Assembly (NCBI GenBank): GCA_008933995.1
Contig: WARS01000013.1
Coordinates: forward strand, 2,720,721-2,784,720
Reading direction: 5' to 3'
Source: Datnioides undecimradiatus
Taxonomy: Eukaryota; Chordata; Actinopteri; Lobotiformes; Datnioididae
Length of the DNA stretch: 64,000 nt
Shown here: piece by piece, positions 23,264 to 37,786 of the stretch
How the letters are laid out: each line of letters starts with the position of its first letter
Position numbering within the stretch: the first letter of the stretch is position 1
Program-made: the position numbers and the translations under genes
Notes under the pieces: generated by a model
The model's database searches: none
The model's input: only the letters and a program-made list of their open reading frames with translations
Told to the model about the DNA's origin: nothing

Positions 23264-26200
23264 AGTAGAGAGACGAGCACACCGCTGCCAAAATGTGTAA
23301 TAGTTATTTGATCAGGTCATGTTGACAGATTGACCCTTTAACGATAAACAGGCGGATGTCTCCTCTGTGCTCGTCAGGAGGCCGCAGGCCGCGCGACCCT
23401 GGCTTCCTGTGCAGACCGTTAGCACACCTCACAGCTCAGGTCAAACAAATAAACATACTAATGGCGACACACACAACCCCCTCCATCATCAAGTTTACCA
23501 CTTGTGTGTTGTTTGTTTGTTTTTTGTCTTTTGTTGTTTTGGGGGTTTTTTTTACCATAAATGGATAGAACAAATACAATGTTTTTCAGCCCCTGTGACC
23601 CCCGGAGCCTTTTTCGGCCAATGAATTCTGTATAAAACACAATAGAGCTGAAACACATCTTTAAAGCAACAATTCATTTAGATGAATTTAATATTATTTG
23701 TTGAAAAACAAATAAAGTTCTTGGTAGAATCAAGGATAAGCAAAGCAAGCAAGATGCACCTGGGCTTAATTTGCGATGACACATGATCTGAAGAGATTTC
23801 ACTTTTTGATTTTTAATACATCACTGTAATATAATCTAAAAATGTGTTCATGCTTTGAATGAAGGAAGAATTCCAAACAAAGGTAACGTAATCCAAATGC
23901 AAAGTGTGTGAAATGTTGCCGAACATTCACTTGTTTGCTCTGGTTTCCCGACAGAGATGAAAACAAAGGGAGTGTACGGCCACAAGCAATATCTACATGA
24001 CCTGACCAGAGACACGATGACTTGAAGGACTCTGTGCTTACTGTATGTTTTCAGGTCATACATTAAATATGAAGAACTAAAGTTATTACGTTTTGTCTCG
24101 TGTAGGAAAAAGACGACCTGCTGGATGTAAAACCTGCTCAGCTAAGATCACTGACAGCCAGACGTCAGGCTTTACTCATCATTTGAAGGAGTCATTCAAA
24201 TGTCAGTCATTTTAACTCCTTTATAGCTCATGCTAAGCTCTCAGAAATGCCTTGCTGTTGAAGGGCTCTATATAAATGAACCTAACACGCCTTTTGCCAG
24301 AGCTTTTGACCATATCTTACAGTCCTCATCGGGAGCAGTTGGTCCAGTCGTGGTGGATCTTTGGAGGATCTTTTACATTTCCTGTTTCCCTTTTGGAGTC
24401 CTGATATTGCTTGGAATAAATTCAAGTTTATATATTAACTCCGAAGCAAGAAAATTGGATCTGCTTATGGAGACCATATGATAGTTGAAAGTCTCTGAGC
24501 TGAAATTGCTTCGGCAGTAAAAACTCCTCTGTGACCTCTTTTATTAGCGAACTGCTGGTTTCTTCTAATCCCACATGCTGACAAAAAAAATGAACTTTTA
24601 ACTCTTTAACACACTCTGCTCCTCTAGAGCTACACACCACAGCCGAACACAAATGACAGCAGTTAAATCGGGCCCCACGGAGGCTCAACTTAATGCCGAA
24701 CAGAGGCTATTAAAGTTTTACGGTGCTGTTTTGGAGAAAATGACTTCCACTGCAGAGAAATGATATTTACCACCCAATAAACTGTCACTGATGCATTATT
24801 ATTAAGAGTAACTGCGCCCCACAAGTTTTACAAGAAACTGTTACCAACAGTTAAACCGCTCTGATTGTAGAAACCTTCCTACCAACGTTCTGTACGTGGC
24901 TCAGAAAGAGAGCACAACAAGTTTACAGAGAGCAGATCAGAGTCCTCCGCTGGGAGACCTTGAGGAGGTGGTTCAGGGAGAAATCGATGTGGTTAAATGA
25001 AATACAGTAACAACAACAGAGTTTGGAAAGAGAGGGAGAAGAGCGCACAAACACGCGCGCACACGCACACACACACACAGACGTTGGTGTGATTACGCAG
25101 TGAGGGGGTTAATGATCAAATGGGCGGCCTCATCGATGTGTAATAACATCTGTTTAGAGGTCAGTCACTCTGAGAGCCCCGCTGGCCCCCGAAAATCATC
25201 CGACACGGACTCACGGTGGGCCTGCACACACGCAAACACCACACACACTGTACGCACGAAGCGTGGGGTAACACAGGTTTGACAGACATCTCTGAGATCC
25301 AATCACATCACTGCATTCCTTGACATACTGTCCAAAGCACTACAGAGTACAAGTAAAAGCATGGTTATTCTCTTTTTATTCATTTTTCAATATGTCCTAC
25401 CACCTCACTGCATACCCTTATAAGAGCTGGACCAATGGTAACAGCCTTACCCCTGGATAAAATGAGATGAGAAGTGCATGAACAAGACCTTCACAGTCAA
25501 GATGTCTTTTTAGCCATCTAAGGGTCTATACAGTGGTCCTACTGTCCAATACAGGCCCAAAACACACAAACATCGATTTCTTTGTACTCTAATATGATGT
25601 GTGGTTACATAAACAGGAAGCGACCAGCTACAACTAATAATATCATGACGTATCGTGACATTGCAAGCTGGCTAATGCAGTAAAATGCTGTCTTGAGTGT
25701 GTAACATCAGCTAATTCATCTGGCTTAACTATAAAAACAGCATAGTGAAGCTACAGCCAGCTAACCCTAATGCTTGCCAAATGATTTCACTAACTAACCC
25801 ATGATACTAACTTGTGACCCGTATGGCAGAGTGTGTTCTGCCATGTTTCGTTGGGTGTGGACAACGGGAAGAGAAGCCACTACCTTAATGGCAGCTAGCA
25901 AGAATTCACATAAAGAATAAGGAGTACTTTTCAAATGTTAAGCTGGTTGGCATCACCGAACCAACATTATACTGACATAATTCTAAATATGATTAAGATT
26001 TATCTTCCAGCGTTGAGTGTTAATTTCATTACTTTTTCGGCTGATGCCAGATTCAATACCAGATTCCGTTAATTGTGATACTGATAAAACTGATTTCATT
26101 ACTTGGTGACATGGATATGCGAAGGGTTATTATTGTTAGGTTTGTCTAAAAAAAGAAAAGAAATTCTGATGCAGTGATGGAAAACATACCGGCTGTCGCA

Positions 26201-26496
26201 CGCTCGCGTGTGTGTGCGTGCTGCCTGACTGTGTGTAAGAAAGATAAATGGCTGCTGCCTGTCACGCCTGTGCGAACATCCGCTGGAAACACGATAACTC
26301 TCGATGTGCATTCTCCTGGTGGGCTTACTGAGGGTGAGAGGTGTTTCAAAGTGAGAGGTACTGCATGTTATCACTGTCACATCCATGCAAATAAGTGTTG
26401 AGGCCACCATGGGCAAAGTGTGTGTGTAGTGGGGTCGACCGGTGCATGTTTTTTAGCTCATTCACTCATTTACTTACCACTACCACCCCTTTCACC

Positions 26497-26498
<2 letters not shown>

Positions 26499-26529
<31 letters not shown>
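26499..26529. repeat. (CA)n microsatellite
   Basis: Uninterrupted CA dinucleotide run. Confidence 0.95.
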
Positions 26530-26530
<1 letters not shown>

Positions 26531-27103
26531 AGGTTGTAAGAGTTCAGAGCAGGGTACACAAGGACCCCTCTGAACTCAACAAGTTGGCTCCTTTCCAACG
26601 AATATCTCACCTCAGTTGCACAGCTCATAACAGTCTCCGTGCCCTCCTTGCCTTGTACACACACACAGGCTCACACGCGCACACAAGCGTAAAAAAGTTA
26701 ATGCACTCCCATGCTTTCCAAAACAACAGCGTTAGCCCTGCCCAGGTGCACTAAACAGCATTTTAAAACCCTCTTTTGATCAGTCTCGATGACCTCGGGG
26801 CTTCTTTTCTCGGCGACATCAACACGCAGCGTCGGCACGGCCTGCACCCTGGCACCAAAGCCAGACAGATGTTGTAACAACCAGCGTGGGTGATGAGCTG
26901 GTTGAAACCACATCAGGCTTTGTAAACACGAACGAGAATAATAGAAAAACAGGCACATGGAGAAAACAAGAGGAGGAAGCCTGGGGATGGTGCAGACTCA
27001 CATACGTAGTCACACACAGATCGCCCGCCAGTGCATGTTGTAACGTCCATGTGTGGCTCCTTTACATTTTCCAGCAAATGTGCACTCATGTGTGAAAGTG
27101 CAA

Positions 27104-27138
<35 letters not shown>
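27104..27138. repeat. (CA)n microsatellite
   Basis: Uninterrupted CA dinucleotide run. Confidence 0.95.
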
Positions 27139-27140
<2 letters not shown>

Positions 27141-27689
27141 CTGTTGTGCACAAATACTACGTATATTAACTTAATTTCTCTCCCTCCTCTAAGGCAAGAA
27201 CCATGTTGTCCGATAATTATAAGATGCGGTACAATGTTTGAGGGGTAAACGACAAACAGAAGGTCCCAAACACAGTAATGATGATGCATAAGAAAAAAAA
27301 AAGCTTTTCCATTAAAAAACAATTATACAGAACCAAGAAATGAAAAACAGCAACAGGACATAAAAGAGGACAGATAAGACATGGTATAGAAAATTGAAAA
27401 CAGACCTGTATCACTTTTTAAAAATGGGTCATTCAGCTTTTGTAAAAGAAGATAACACAAATAACAACACCAATATCATAATCGGATATTTTGAGGAGAT
27501 GAGATCATTGATCACCCTCACCAAAACCACAACTTGTTGTTTCTACACTTAAGTTACAGAAAATTATGATAAAATATGACATAATGGCTTAATAAGAGAT
27601 TTTCAGAGGAGCTAATTTAGCAAATGTTGTTAGCTTTGGACAGAGCCAGTATATAACTGTTGTTTTAGGAAGACGCTAATGTCACAATG

Positions 27690-27830
27690 CTAACACACAG
27701 CTGTTAAGTAGTTTTAGTGCTCACTTTAGACTGTTACACTGACATTTTCTACTCAGCACTGAACACAAAGTGCAGCTGAGACCGACGGGGCTGTCGTTAG
27801 TGTTTCAGGTTATATCAAAGCATCGGACAA
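27690..27830. repeat. Dispersed teleost repeat fragment
   Basis: It contains 'atgctaacacacagctg', 'cactgaacacaaagtgcagctgagaccgacggggctgtcgttagtgtttcaggt'-type blocks, recognised as a common dispersed fish repeat. It is related to the copy at 31.3-31.9 kb. Confidence 0.45.
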
Positions 27831-30800
27831 GATGAGAGCATCAGCTGGAGATGCAGTTGCAACACGGACATTCCTGCTGGTGGGAGATAAAGCATTTAAT
27901 ATGTTCTGTCAAGCAGACGTGACTGACAAATCCGTCATTGTCGGTGAAACAGAAAATGTTGTCTTTGTCTGTAATTTTGTAGCAGTCTGAGCTTTGAAAA
28001 TCACTGTCTAGGTGTTTCAAGGTGAGATGAGGTAAACATCATCTATTGACAGCATAGAGCCCATGTATGCCTACGCACTAAGCAAACGTGAGCACCATGT
28101 TCTTTTCCTCTGTTGCCATCTGTCTCCCCTGCAGTTTGTCTTAATAAGATCCGTAAATCTGCATGAAGGGTGATCAAAACACGCCTCGTGAAGTCATTCC
28201 TACAGCAGTAAAAGTAGTTGTAACAACATGTTCTGCCTTTATCTTTGCCCACATGTGCACATCTCCCATACTCAGAAAAACACCATGAACACTTTTCCCC
28301 CAAGTGGGAGTTTAGCCTGAACTGCTTCGGTGTCTCAACATGCTTGTTTTGATGGTTTTTACGTCCATTTCCGAGTTCCTTCTCTCGTGTTTGCTACGTC
28401 ATTGAGCAATGTGGTTCTTTTCCCAATGAAACCTGATATTGTTACTGTACGCTCAGGAATGTTTTTCACCCGATGAGTGGCAGGGTGTGTTCACATCTCT
28501 TTGCCCGTTCCTGAAAAGCATCTGTTTGGGCCTCCACTGTTTGCTCACTCTCTCTTTATGAATGAGAAGTAACACATGCCACATGTTGTGCAAAAGGGAA
28601 CACACGTCTCTTCCTGGAAGTGTGTCCAACGGCTCCGCTTTGCAGCCCGGTGCTCTGGTTGTTGTGCTAACAGATGTTAAATGAGTGCAAAACTGTCCAT
28701 CACTCTGCAGTCGACAACACTCCCCTTTCAAAAAGGAGGCATTAGAACAATAACAGTAACTCGCTGCTGGTTGAGTCAATGTTGGTTTGCCTTTACCCTT
28801 ACCTTAATTTAACCCTTGCCACTTGTTTGTGCCATTCATGACCACAGGCTAACACAGAACAGACTTTACATTAAACTTAATTTAAAAAACCAACATGAAT
28901 CAAGCGTAGTCAACTGAAAAATATCAAAAGATGACGATGGCTTTGACAAAAGATAGTACAAGATTTTATACTGTAAATTTATCCAGAGCTGAGATTGTTG
29001 ATTTTACATGTTTTTACATGTTTTCATATTGTTTAATTATTTTATCATATACTTTCTAGGTAAATCACAACTTTGCTGTTTTTGTATTATGATGGCACCA
29101 AAATTGCAAACAATGTACAGCCCTAACAAATGATTTTTATGAGGGACTGACACTGTGTGAGCATTCCTCAACAAAGTGCATATACAGTACTTTCATCACT
29201 TGTAGGGATCATATACAATAAACTGAAATGCATCAAAAGCCAGTAGTGCCTCCTGTATACAGGACCAAGCCATGTTTCGTCAGCCTTGTAGTGAATAATT
29301 ATTATCTGACACATATCATCTGCATAAAATGTGACTATTTGGACATGCGTTTCAAAATGAGTGCACCTGAGTGTAGAAGCAGCAGAAACTGGAGATCAGG
29401 AGCTCTGCAGGAATTTCCCAGAAACAACTCCTCTAATGAAGGTTAGCTCTGATCCTGGACCACATAATATGTATCAAAGTCCTGCAACTGACATCAAAAT
29501 AAGATCCCCTTATAAAATGGTTTAGTCTTTTAAGGCGCATGATGAACCAAGCTTGGCTTTAACGGGCCTTCTAATTGCAGAGGGTACATTGAAGACATGC
29601 AGCAGTGAGTAGAGTGCAGTGCTGCACATGAACCCAGATTATCTGCTGGACTAGTTCTGCTCACTATTATAAGACCTAACAAACCTACAGCTGCTGTGTG
29701 GATCAAAAACCAAGCTCCTTGCTAAATGTTCAATTGCTTTTACATCTTGCGTCTGCATCTCAGTCTTCTTTCTCATTCTTTTCACCCGTTTTTATGGCTG
29801 GGTTTCTTCTACACTCACACTATCACTTATAATGAAACTTACTATGATACAGCGCCTCTACATGGTGTAACTTACAACTGAACTTGATAGAATAACAGTA
29901 GAGATCACGGTGGAGATGCTAAAGATGTACTGGGTTGAGACAAACTTACAGTTACCAGGTTTACCCTTTAACCAACATTGATGCTGAGGATCCGTTTTTA
30001 CAATATGCACTCAGCTCATGGTCTTGTCCAAATATTAAAAACGCTAAAAATAAGTTTTGGAAACCTGGGGGAAAAGGTTTGAATGAATTTATTAAACATA
30101 CAAATTAACCTGGACTTCTTAAAATAGCAAAAGCAGTAGCTAATTAACAGCAAAAGCTGTTTCTGTTGTCCTCTAGCAGAAGATCAAACACTTTGTGTAG
30201 CTCTCAAAGGTTGATTCTTTTGCACAGTGGCAGCCGAAGGATGGTTTCTGTGAGCACTAACCAACCTCAGGCTCAAGCTTTGTGTGAAGTTTTGTTGTAC
30301 AGACCCATCTGTGTTCTGCTTTGCACGGCCTCCTTTGAATGCCCACCTGCAGGCAGGCTGACAGGACATCAGTGCATGATGACATCCACCCAGAGCTTCT
30401 GTTTATAGTGATAAGATAACAGGCAGGGCAATGAGTTGATGGGGCCATGGGGGTACACTGTATCTGGGGGTCAAAACTTTGACAAATTTACCTCTGATGC
30501 TCAGGTCAGCGGGGATGTCAAAGTGTACCAGAGTGTGCCAACGATGTAATCAACGAGTTGATCTGGGGCCATGGCAGAGATGGTGACATAACTACTGCAG
30601 ACTCATCATAGAGTTATTGTTTATTATTATTTATAGTTATTATTAATCACCTATAAATGGAGCACACTAATCTTATTTAAAGACTTACTGACATCACAGC
30701 ATTAACAAAATCTCAAAGTAGGACTTCTTGTTATTGTTATTTTTGTCACATTGTTTACAATGCCAACCGAAAACATCACCAATAGCCAAAAGTCACATAA

Positions 30801-31329
30801 AAGCGCTTCATAGTTACCATTGATCCCGTCCAACACTACTGCACTTTTTGCACTCCTTCACTAACCAGCCACAAATTCCACAGACGATGATACCTGTTAA
30901 CCTATTGGCTCCATGTTTGCAAAAAGCAGGGCAACGCATACAGTATGTGTCTTCAGCAGTGTCCTCAGCTGCATATCAAATCACATCAACTGCTACCTTT
31001 GGTCAGATATTCTTTCAGCCAATGGTGCTTAGAGCTCCTCTCAGAGCGTGCCTGACCTACTTACCCTTGAAACCTACAATCCATAAACATAGAGCAAACT
31101 TTGATGAGTCATTGAAAGCAAAGCAGAATACGTTTAAATATTTTCTTTCTGGATTCTTTAAATGCTCATTGAAGTGCTTTTCAAATTTCATGGTACAAAT
31201 GGACAAATACCTATTAGAACCACTATAGTGAAGAGTTATATGCATATTTTCAGCTAACCTTAAATGAAAGTCTTTAGCCATGCCAGCAGCTCTGCAATGC
31301 TGTAGTTAGGCACAGCTGTGCTTTGAGCT

Positions 31330-31910
31330 AACTGCTAACATTAGCACGCGAAAAGCTCCGAAGCACGACATGCAGCTGTTTCACAGGCATGTATTTCATG
31401 TTTCCAGCACACTTTAATGCATTAGCATTCTTATATTTGCTAATAAGCACTGCACACAGCTGATGTTGATGGGGAAATCAAGGAAATGGGAAATAAGAAG
31501 ATTGGACCTGATGATGGCGCTAAATAAACAGCTGAGAAATCATCAGTTGTTGGCCTCCATATCATCCTGTGGGGAACATAAATGTTTTAGCCAAATGTCA
31601 CAGTAATCCACCCAATAGTTGTTCTGACATTTCACTGAAATGTCAACCTCATGGTGGCCTAAGAGGAAAGATCAGGGGATCGCCAAAGTCGTAGGCGTAC
31701 GCCGTCTGGCCACCTACGATATCTGGACCAAACTTTGTGCTACCTCATTGTGAAGCTGTTTAGATATTACACTGGATAAGAGAAAACTTTGACTTTTCCA
31801 ATGGTCTTGGAGGAAAACTGGCGTCACCAGAGTCTGACTCTGAATTCAAAGGCCATCCAGCAGTAAGTGTTGAGATATTTCAAACAAGAGAATTCAAACG
31901 TGCCGTATTC
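31330..31910. repeat. Dispersed teleost repeat, longer copy
   Basis: Blocks in order: 'gctaacattagcacg', 'taataagcactgcacacagctgatgttgatgggga', 'tcacagtaatccacccaatagttgttctgacatttcac', 'tcaacctcatggtggccta' and 'tatctggaccaaactttgtgc'. I recognise this order from a widespread, unnamed (to me) fish repeat. No coding capacity is seen. Confidence 0.55.
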
Positions 31911-34229
31911 ACTTTGTAAATACAGGAGTGTGTCTATGGGAGATTTTATATGATCATTTTATATAACAATTTATATTGAAATTCAAATAGCCAGGGACTT
32001 TCAGATGGTCGATCAAACTGACAGGAAGACAGACAAAACACCTGGCACTCTCACTTTTCACAGAACAAATATATTTTTTGTTTGAATAATATTATAATTC
32101 AAGCCACTGATAACATTTCTGAACTTATCACAACATGTATTTTGTATTTTGTCACAATAACTGGAGTCAGAGATTCTGTCCTACTTTGGAGTGCTAGCAT
32201 GAGCTTTCCAGGACATGTAAGTTCACTTAGTTCACAGACCTTTGTTAACTGTAGTCTCACGGTGACCTCTGCATCTCTGGATCTGTGCTCAGTAACAGCC
32301 GTTCACCTCAGTCACCCCTACCTCAACTGACTAATCTCTTCAAAATGATGGATACAGCGCTAGGATCACTGATACACAACATTTTGGATGACGTCTGTGA
32401 GCAACAATGGCGTTTTTTGTGAGGAAACTTTTCACCATAACGTTTGACCCTACATCCGTGACTCTGCTGTTGTCTATTGACATTTCCCCTTTCCAGTGAC
32501 CAAGTCTATGGCCTCACTTCTATCCCTTTCCATTCCTTCAGGTTGTGGCTGTCAGAGAGGAAGGAGGTGGGCCCTTCTCCATCCAGGGAATCCTGACCCA
32601 TATACTGAGCTGGTCTTTCCCTCTGCAGCCAGGAGGCAACAGCAGCCTCAGTGTATAGGAGGAGGTCAGTAGGTTCACGGAGGTCTCCTTCCTTACCAGC
32701 TCCAGCTCCAGCTCCAGCCCTTCCCCATCATCTCTATCAATAGGAATGACCTACTTTCTGGACAGAGCCAATAATCTATAGGCCACTGTGAGACCCATCA
32801 AATAAATAAAACCTTTGTTTGTCAGCGTCACAAATCTTTATGTTTGACGATATTGACATTGGCTTCAAGTCAGGAATTTTAATGGTTAATCAGGGCCACA
32901 CAGAATGTGCAACGAATCGGGACGTGCTGGAAAACAGCGAATGACGGATAAAGTTGTTCAACTTTTGCCTGCACTGTGGACACTGTTTAGGAGCATCTCA
33001 GCCAAATCACTGCTGCACAGTGAGTTTGTGTCATGTGGGGCAAAAACAGGGTGGAGGATGTGGTGGTGGTGGTGGAGTGGGGAGGGGGTAGTCACTCCTT
33101 GCATTACTTCACTCCTGACCTGTTGTAAATATTTTTATTCTTAGTGTAAGGGTGGGCTTTGAGGAAAGGGGCACCTCACATTCTAGGTCAGCAGCGTTAT
33201 GTGACCACTCACGCTGATGTGACTGTAAGAAGCATTTCCATCTCGACTATAGATCCCAACTAATCGCCTTCCCCGTGGCCTCCCCATTATTTTTCCAGGA
33301 GCATGGTGGTCTCACACTGCTCACTTTCGAGTATGAATGCGCATCTTTGTGTGTACGTGCGTGACTGCACTTTTCCTTCGCATGTGCCTGCACCCCCTGC
33401 GTACGGAGTTGCCTCCACTTCAAACCCAATCACCGAACTCACTGACCTGTCAGTCAATTTGGACATGAGCGAGTTTGAGTCATCAGGTTTGCCTGCCCTG
33501 TGTGCTGATGACTCCACTGCTGCCTGAGGAGGTCACTTATCTCTTTGCCCGCCACTGTTCTGATGACAGAGCCCTCGCTCATTTGAGTGTACAAAACACA
33601 AGAGAATCAAGTCTTGTGGTAATCAAAGTGATATCTAGCTGATAAGCTAATGAGAAGAGAGCTGAGGGCTCAGTAGGTCAAGAAGTGGGACTGACATGCA
33701 GTCAAGTCAGTTTGACTGACACAAATCACTAAAGAGAATAACATTTCAAACACATGACAATCAAAAAGAGATATGTTTTTCTTTATTAACTTCATTATTG
33801 TTTATTTTCTTCATTTTTATGCTTACTGATTTTTTTTTGCAGCTAATGGTTCTAGATATGCTGCAAAAGGGGCATTTTTTATTTGTTACTATTTCAGATT
33901 TATAAATACCTTAGACGGAGGTGTTGATGCATCTTGTTTTGAGTTTTAAGATGAGACTTTGTGCATGAATGTATTTAAGTACAGTGTCAGTGTCTCTGTT
34001 GTGTTAGGCTCACCAGACTAAATGGGGAAATGTAATATTAAAAAGAAAATAGCTAAATAAAGAGTTCAGTTAGTTGTGATTACATGTGCAATACATTTAT
34101 GATATTTAGTGAAGGAAATTCCACCGTTATAGTTTCTTACAAAAGTAAAAGTTTATCTATAAATTGCCTTTCAAAATGTTATTTGTTCACACCGAAAGCA
34201 TCGGTGTTCATTTTGTTTCTCAACATGTG

Positions 34230-34470
34230 CAAGAACATATACTGTATACATAAATATTTCCACTGGTATTTATATATATTTATTATTTCCACCCACTTAC
34301 TGTCTGTTGTATATATTTTTTCTTCCACTGATATGTTTTTTTATATTTTTGTGAATATGATTCTACCCTGTGTGCACTGTCCTTCTGGCTTTTCCTGCTG
34401 CTGTGGCACTGTAATTTCCCCGGAGTGGGACTAATAAAGGAATCTAATCTAATCTAATCTAATCTAATCT
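34230..34470 (+). mobile_element. Non-LTR retrotransposon 3' end with (AATCT)6 tail
   Basis: The sequence 'aatttccccggagtgggactaataaagg' runs straight into six AATCT units (34441-34470). This architecture, a conserved 3' end plus simple-repeat tail, is typical of L2-type LINE copies in fish. A short reversed tail-like motif (gatctgatctgatctttatt) is at 35941-35960. Confidence 0.6.
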
Positions 34471-37007
34471 ATCACAGAAATCAATGCGACAGACCTTGGC
34501 GAGTGCAAACACACTCCATCCTCCACAACCTATTTATTAGGGAGCACAACTTTTCAGTCACTTATTCTATACAAGGTCAGAGAGGGGGGATTGCGTAGCA
34601 CTGTTTGTCTAAAGAGAACATCACGAGAAAACATGTTTTCTCTATGACTTGCACCGTGCGCAGTGCCAGCTGTCAGTGACACTGCCAGTGTTACCTCGTG
34701 TTCAATATGCCAGCGCACACATAGAGGACATTGTGAGGTTGAAGTCCTGAGCTAAAGCCTTGCTCAACAACCTGCTGCTCTTCCTTTGAGCTGCCAAAGT
34801 AGTAATTACATTTTCTCTCCATATTATGCACATTATTCACTTTACCCTGATGTGCTTAAAATGTTATTATTCTGTAATTTTCTCCAAATAAATGCCAGCT
34901 TTGCTACAATTAAATACCTATATTTTCTTTGATCTTTAAGTTTAGTGACTGATGTAACTTTTACTGTCGTTAATAGCTGGTTATTCCCATTATCTAATTG
35001 ATAAATTGTCTATATAATGTCTTAAAGTTACTTTTATGTCCAACCACAACTCTAAAGCCCAAACATATATAACATAAAACTATAATAAACCTCATAGCAG
35101 GTGGAAAATAAGTGTATGCTGTTTGAGAATATATATAAAATAGCCGTCATATAGTTCCATTAATTATAAACTAGCTATGCAAATGAATAAGGGTTGAGAT
35201 GTAATATATTACTTATACATAGTAGTATAGTATATACAAGGAGTGGGTTGGTATATACAGTAAATGCACATGTATGTCTTTATATACAGGGTGCATGATT
35301 TATACTCAACAGTGATGAATGATATGAATATGTTAAAGATCTGAAATTGTGAATACATCATTTATCATTTGTAGGTAAGTTGCAGAGTTACTGACACTGT
35401 ATGGCTGATTTCACAGCATCTCTTCCTTAAACAAACCAAAGAGACGATTAATCCTTCGTTAGGAAAGTTGCTGATCAAATCTACGTCAGTGTTTCAGCTC
35501 TGCCTTGATGTTCCGCAGCACAAATATCAGTTTGAGAGATGAGAAACAAAGCTGCATGACTGTTAGTCACGTTAGTGTAATTAGCCTCAAGTGAACTCCT
35601 GTGTTTCAGACGGTGACCCTCAGGAACAGAAGAAGAGTTTAAAGGGTCATTTCACTCATTTTCATGGAGACCAGTTTACTTGTGATGGGAAGTGCTGCTC
35701 AGCCTCTGAACGAGCTCGTACGATTTGGTCTGAGAGTTTTTTATATTGGAGAAAATGAGCCCAGTGATGTCATCAGGGGTTAGCTATGAACTGGAAATAG
35801 GAAGTTTGAAGGACCAGACGGGAAGAGTCTAATGAAACACTGCTTTTAAGCTGCATTGTTCAATTATTTCAATTTAAATTATGAAATATGTTATTCCTCC
35901 ATCACGTCCATGTCCTTCGGAACGAGGCATAGAGGTGTTTGATCTGATCTGATCTTTATTTGTCACTGAATGTGCCATCCACTGAGAAATGAATCAGTTT
36001 AATGAAGTATCAACACAATGGTTAAAGTCTGGTTTAGTCACAAACAGGAGTTTGGTCAGGTTTGTGGAAACATCGTGGTTTTGGTTAAAGTGACCACTGT
36101 ACTAATATCAAGAGACCTTCGTCAACATTGCAACCCTTGCTGAATGCTAATGAACTATCTGAGCCATGATCTGAGCCATCTGATGTGTTTTGAGACTGAC
36201 TCGTATTATGCGCTGATATTTTAGGATAATTTAGCCTCATAATTTCTGGTCAGACTTAAACAAGCACTCCCAATTTTATTGAGGTGCAGTAATATGTAAC
36301 CACAGTATTTCCTCAAAGGAAACAGACACTGCTGTCTTATTGTGTGCTGGATACGAAGACGGATAACTCTCTAATGTCTGTAAAAGTGAATATGAAGGGG
36401 ATTAGCTTAGCTTGGCATAAAGACTGGAAGCAGGGGGAGACAGCAGGCCTGACTCTGTCACAAAGTGTGCACTACCAGCTGCTCTGAAGCCCACTGATCA
36501 ACACTTGAGAAATATCTTATATATATTTGATCAGAGGCTGCTTTCCTGCTGTTTTCAGACTAGCTGCTGGAACTATGACAGACATCCATCTCCTCATCTA
36601 ACAACGAGTTTGTCTTTATCTGTTGCTCTTTATGATGAAGTTTCAGCCGTGTGTAATATTCATAAGAAACTGACAAAATATACACAAGTGCCAGACAAAT
36701 GGCACGTTCACAAACAGCGAGAGAGCGAATGAACGAACGTGTGTTATGTGTGGCTGGTGTTTTTCTCTTCCTTTCTTTTTTTTTTTGAGGGGGTTGGGGG
36801 TGGGGGTTGAGTGGGTGATTTATGTGTGTGTTACATCTGGGGCTGCCCCTAACTCCCTGATATGCAACAAACATCAGTTAAGGTTCAAGGTTGTTCTGAT
36901 GCCACCTTAGAGTCTGTGAATGAGAACTTTTACAGGGTAACAACACGGGGCCCCTGCACATGTTATTTAAGTCAGGCCAGCTCTGAGGGGGCCCGTCTGT
37001 GTGTTTA

Positions 37008-37009
<2 letters not shown>

Positions 37010-37041
<32 letters not shown>
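37010..37041. repeat. (TG)n microsatellite
   Basis: About 16 TG units, roughly 800 bp upstream of the predicted cyp24a1 promoter. Confidence 0.95.
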
Positions 37042-37618
37042 ACGTGCGCATGAGAGCAGGGGCGGGGGGAGAGTGATATCCAAGATGGTGGTTTCGCCAC
37101 AGGTAAAGCCATTAACTCATCCAAACAAAAGCCTTTTTAATAAACTGTATCACGTGATTCATAGCCCACACCTGCCTGTTACAAACACCCATTAAATAGT
37201 TTTGCACTTTTGCAAAAACTGTAACATCTATAAAATGTTTCTGAAATATGATTTTAATGATTTTACAAAGCTCCGACAGACTTTATTTGAATGTTTTACA
37301 GGTTTGAGAGGAATATTCTGCAACTATTGAGAAGCAACTGCCAACCTGAAGTTAATTTGCTCTGTCTGCGTTTTTAATGGGCCTACACGTGCAATTAAAA
37401 TATATATCATTCAAAAGGAGAATTGCACTGAAAATGGCCGGGTACACCCCTCAACCCCCCAACCCTCTATAAAGAACACACACTCCAAAACACAAACAAA
37501 GCAAACACACACACACAACTTGCAATCTGTCAAATATTTGCCCACGGTGCAGAAGTGTGGCAGTAGTATTTGCTTTGCCAAAGTTTCGGTTCTCCCAATC
37601 GCGGCGCGCTCTGAAACA

Positions 37619-37634
37619 CGGTTCAAGCGAACCG
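37619..37634. promoter_or_regulatory. Perfect inverted repeat CGGTTC-AAGC-GAACCG upstream of cyp24a1
   Basis: Two 6-bp arms lie 330 bp upstream of the cyp24a1 ATG, about 200 bp upstream of the TATA box. Each arm overlaps a GGTTCA-like nuclear-receptor half-site (RGKTCA). Mammalian CYP24A1 is strongly induced through VDR/RXR elements in this interval, usually direct repeats spaced by 3. No clear DR3 was seen here. Confidence 0.3.
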
Positions 37635-37786
37635 CGTCACCTCCGATGAGGCCTGTGTATTTATTTATAAAGCGAGGCGGGGGAAAGGGCACTTCCTCGG
37701 TCTTTCTGGGGTCATACGATCCTCCCAACGTAGATCCATAAATGAATGGCGGGCTCGACGGCCACACCATGCAGGACCGGTCCCTG

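Larger units (their letters stand above)
17691..37410. other. Gene-poor 20-kb interval
   Basis: I found no recognisable protein gene. The interval carries microsatellites (18282-18329, 18927-18981, 23057-23105, 23211-23262, 26499-26529, 27104-27138, 37010-37041), dispersed teleost repeats (27.7 kb, 31.3-31.9 kb, 34.2-34.5 kb, 36.4 kb) and small inverted repeats. Segment 33303-33525 has a plus-strand open frame of 74 codons with a plausible acceptor, but I do not recognise the product. The interval may hold distal enhancers of cyp24a1, which cannot be judged without conservation data. Confidence 0.5.

Noticed and set aside
33303-33527. 74-codon plus-strand frame ending in an acidic tail
   Set aside because: The acceptor is plausible, but there is no partner exon, recognisable domain or polyadenylation signal.
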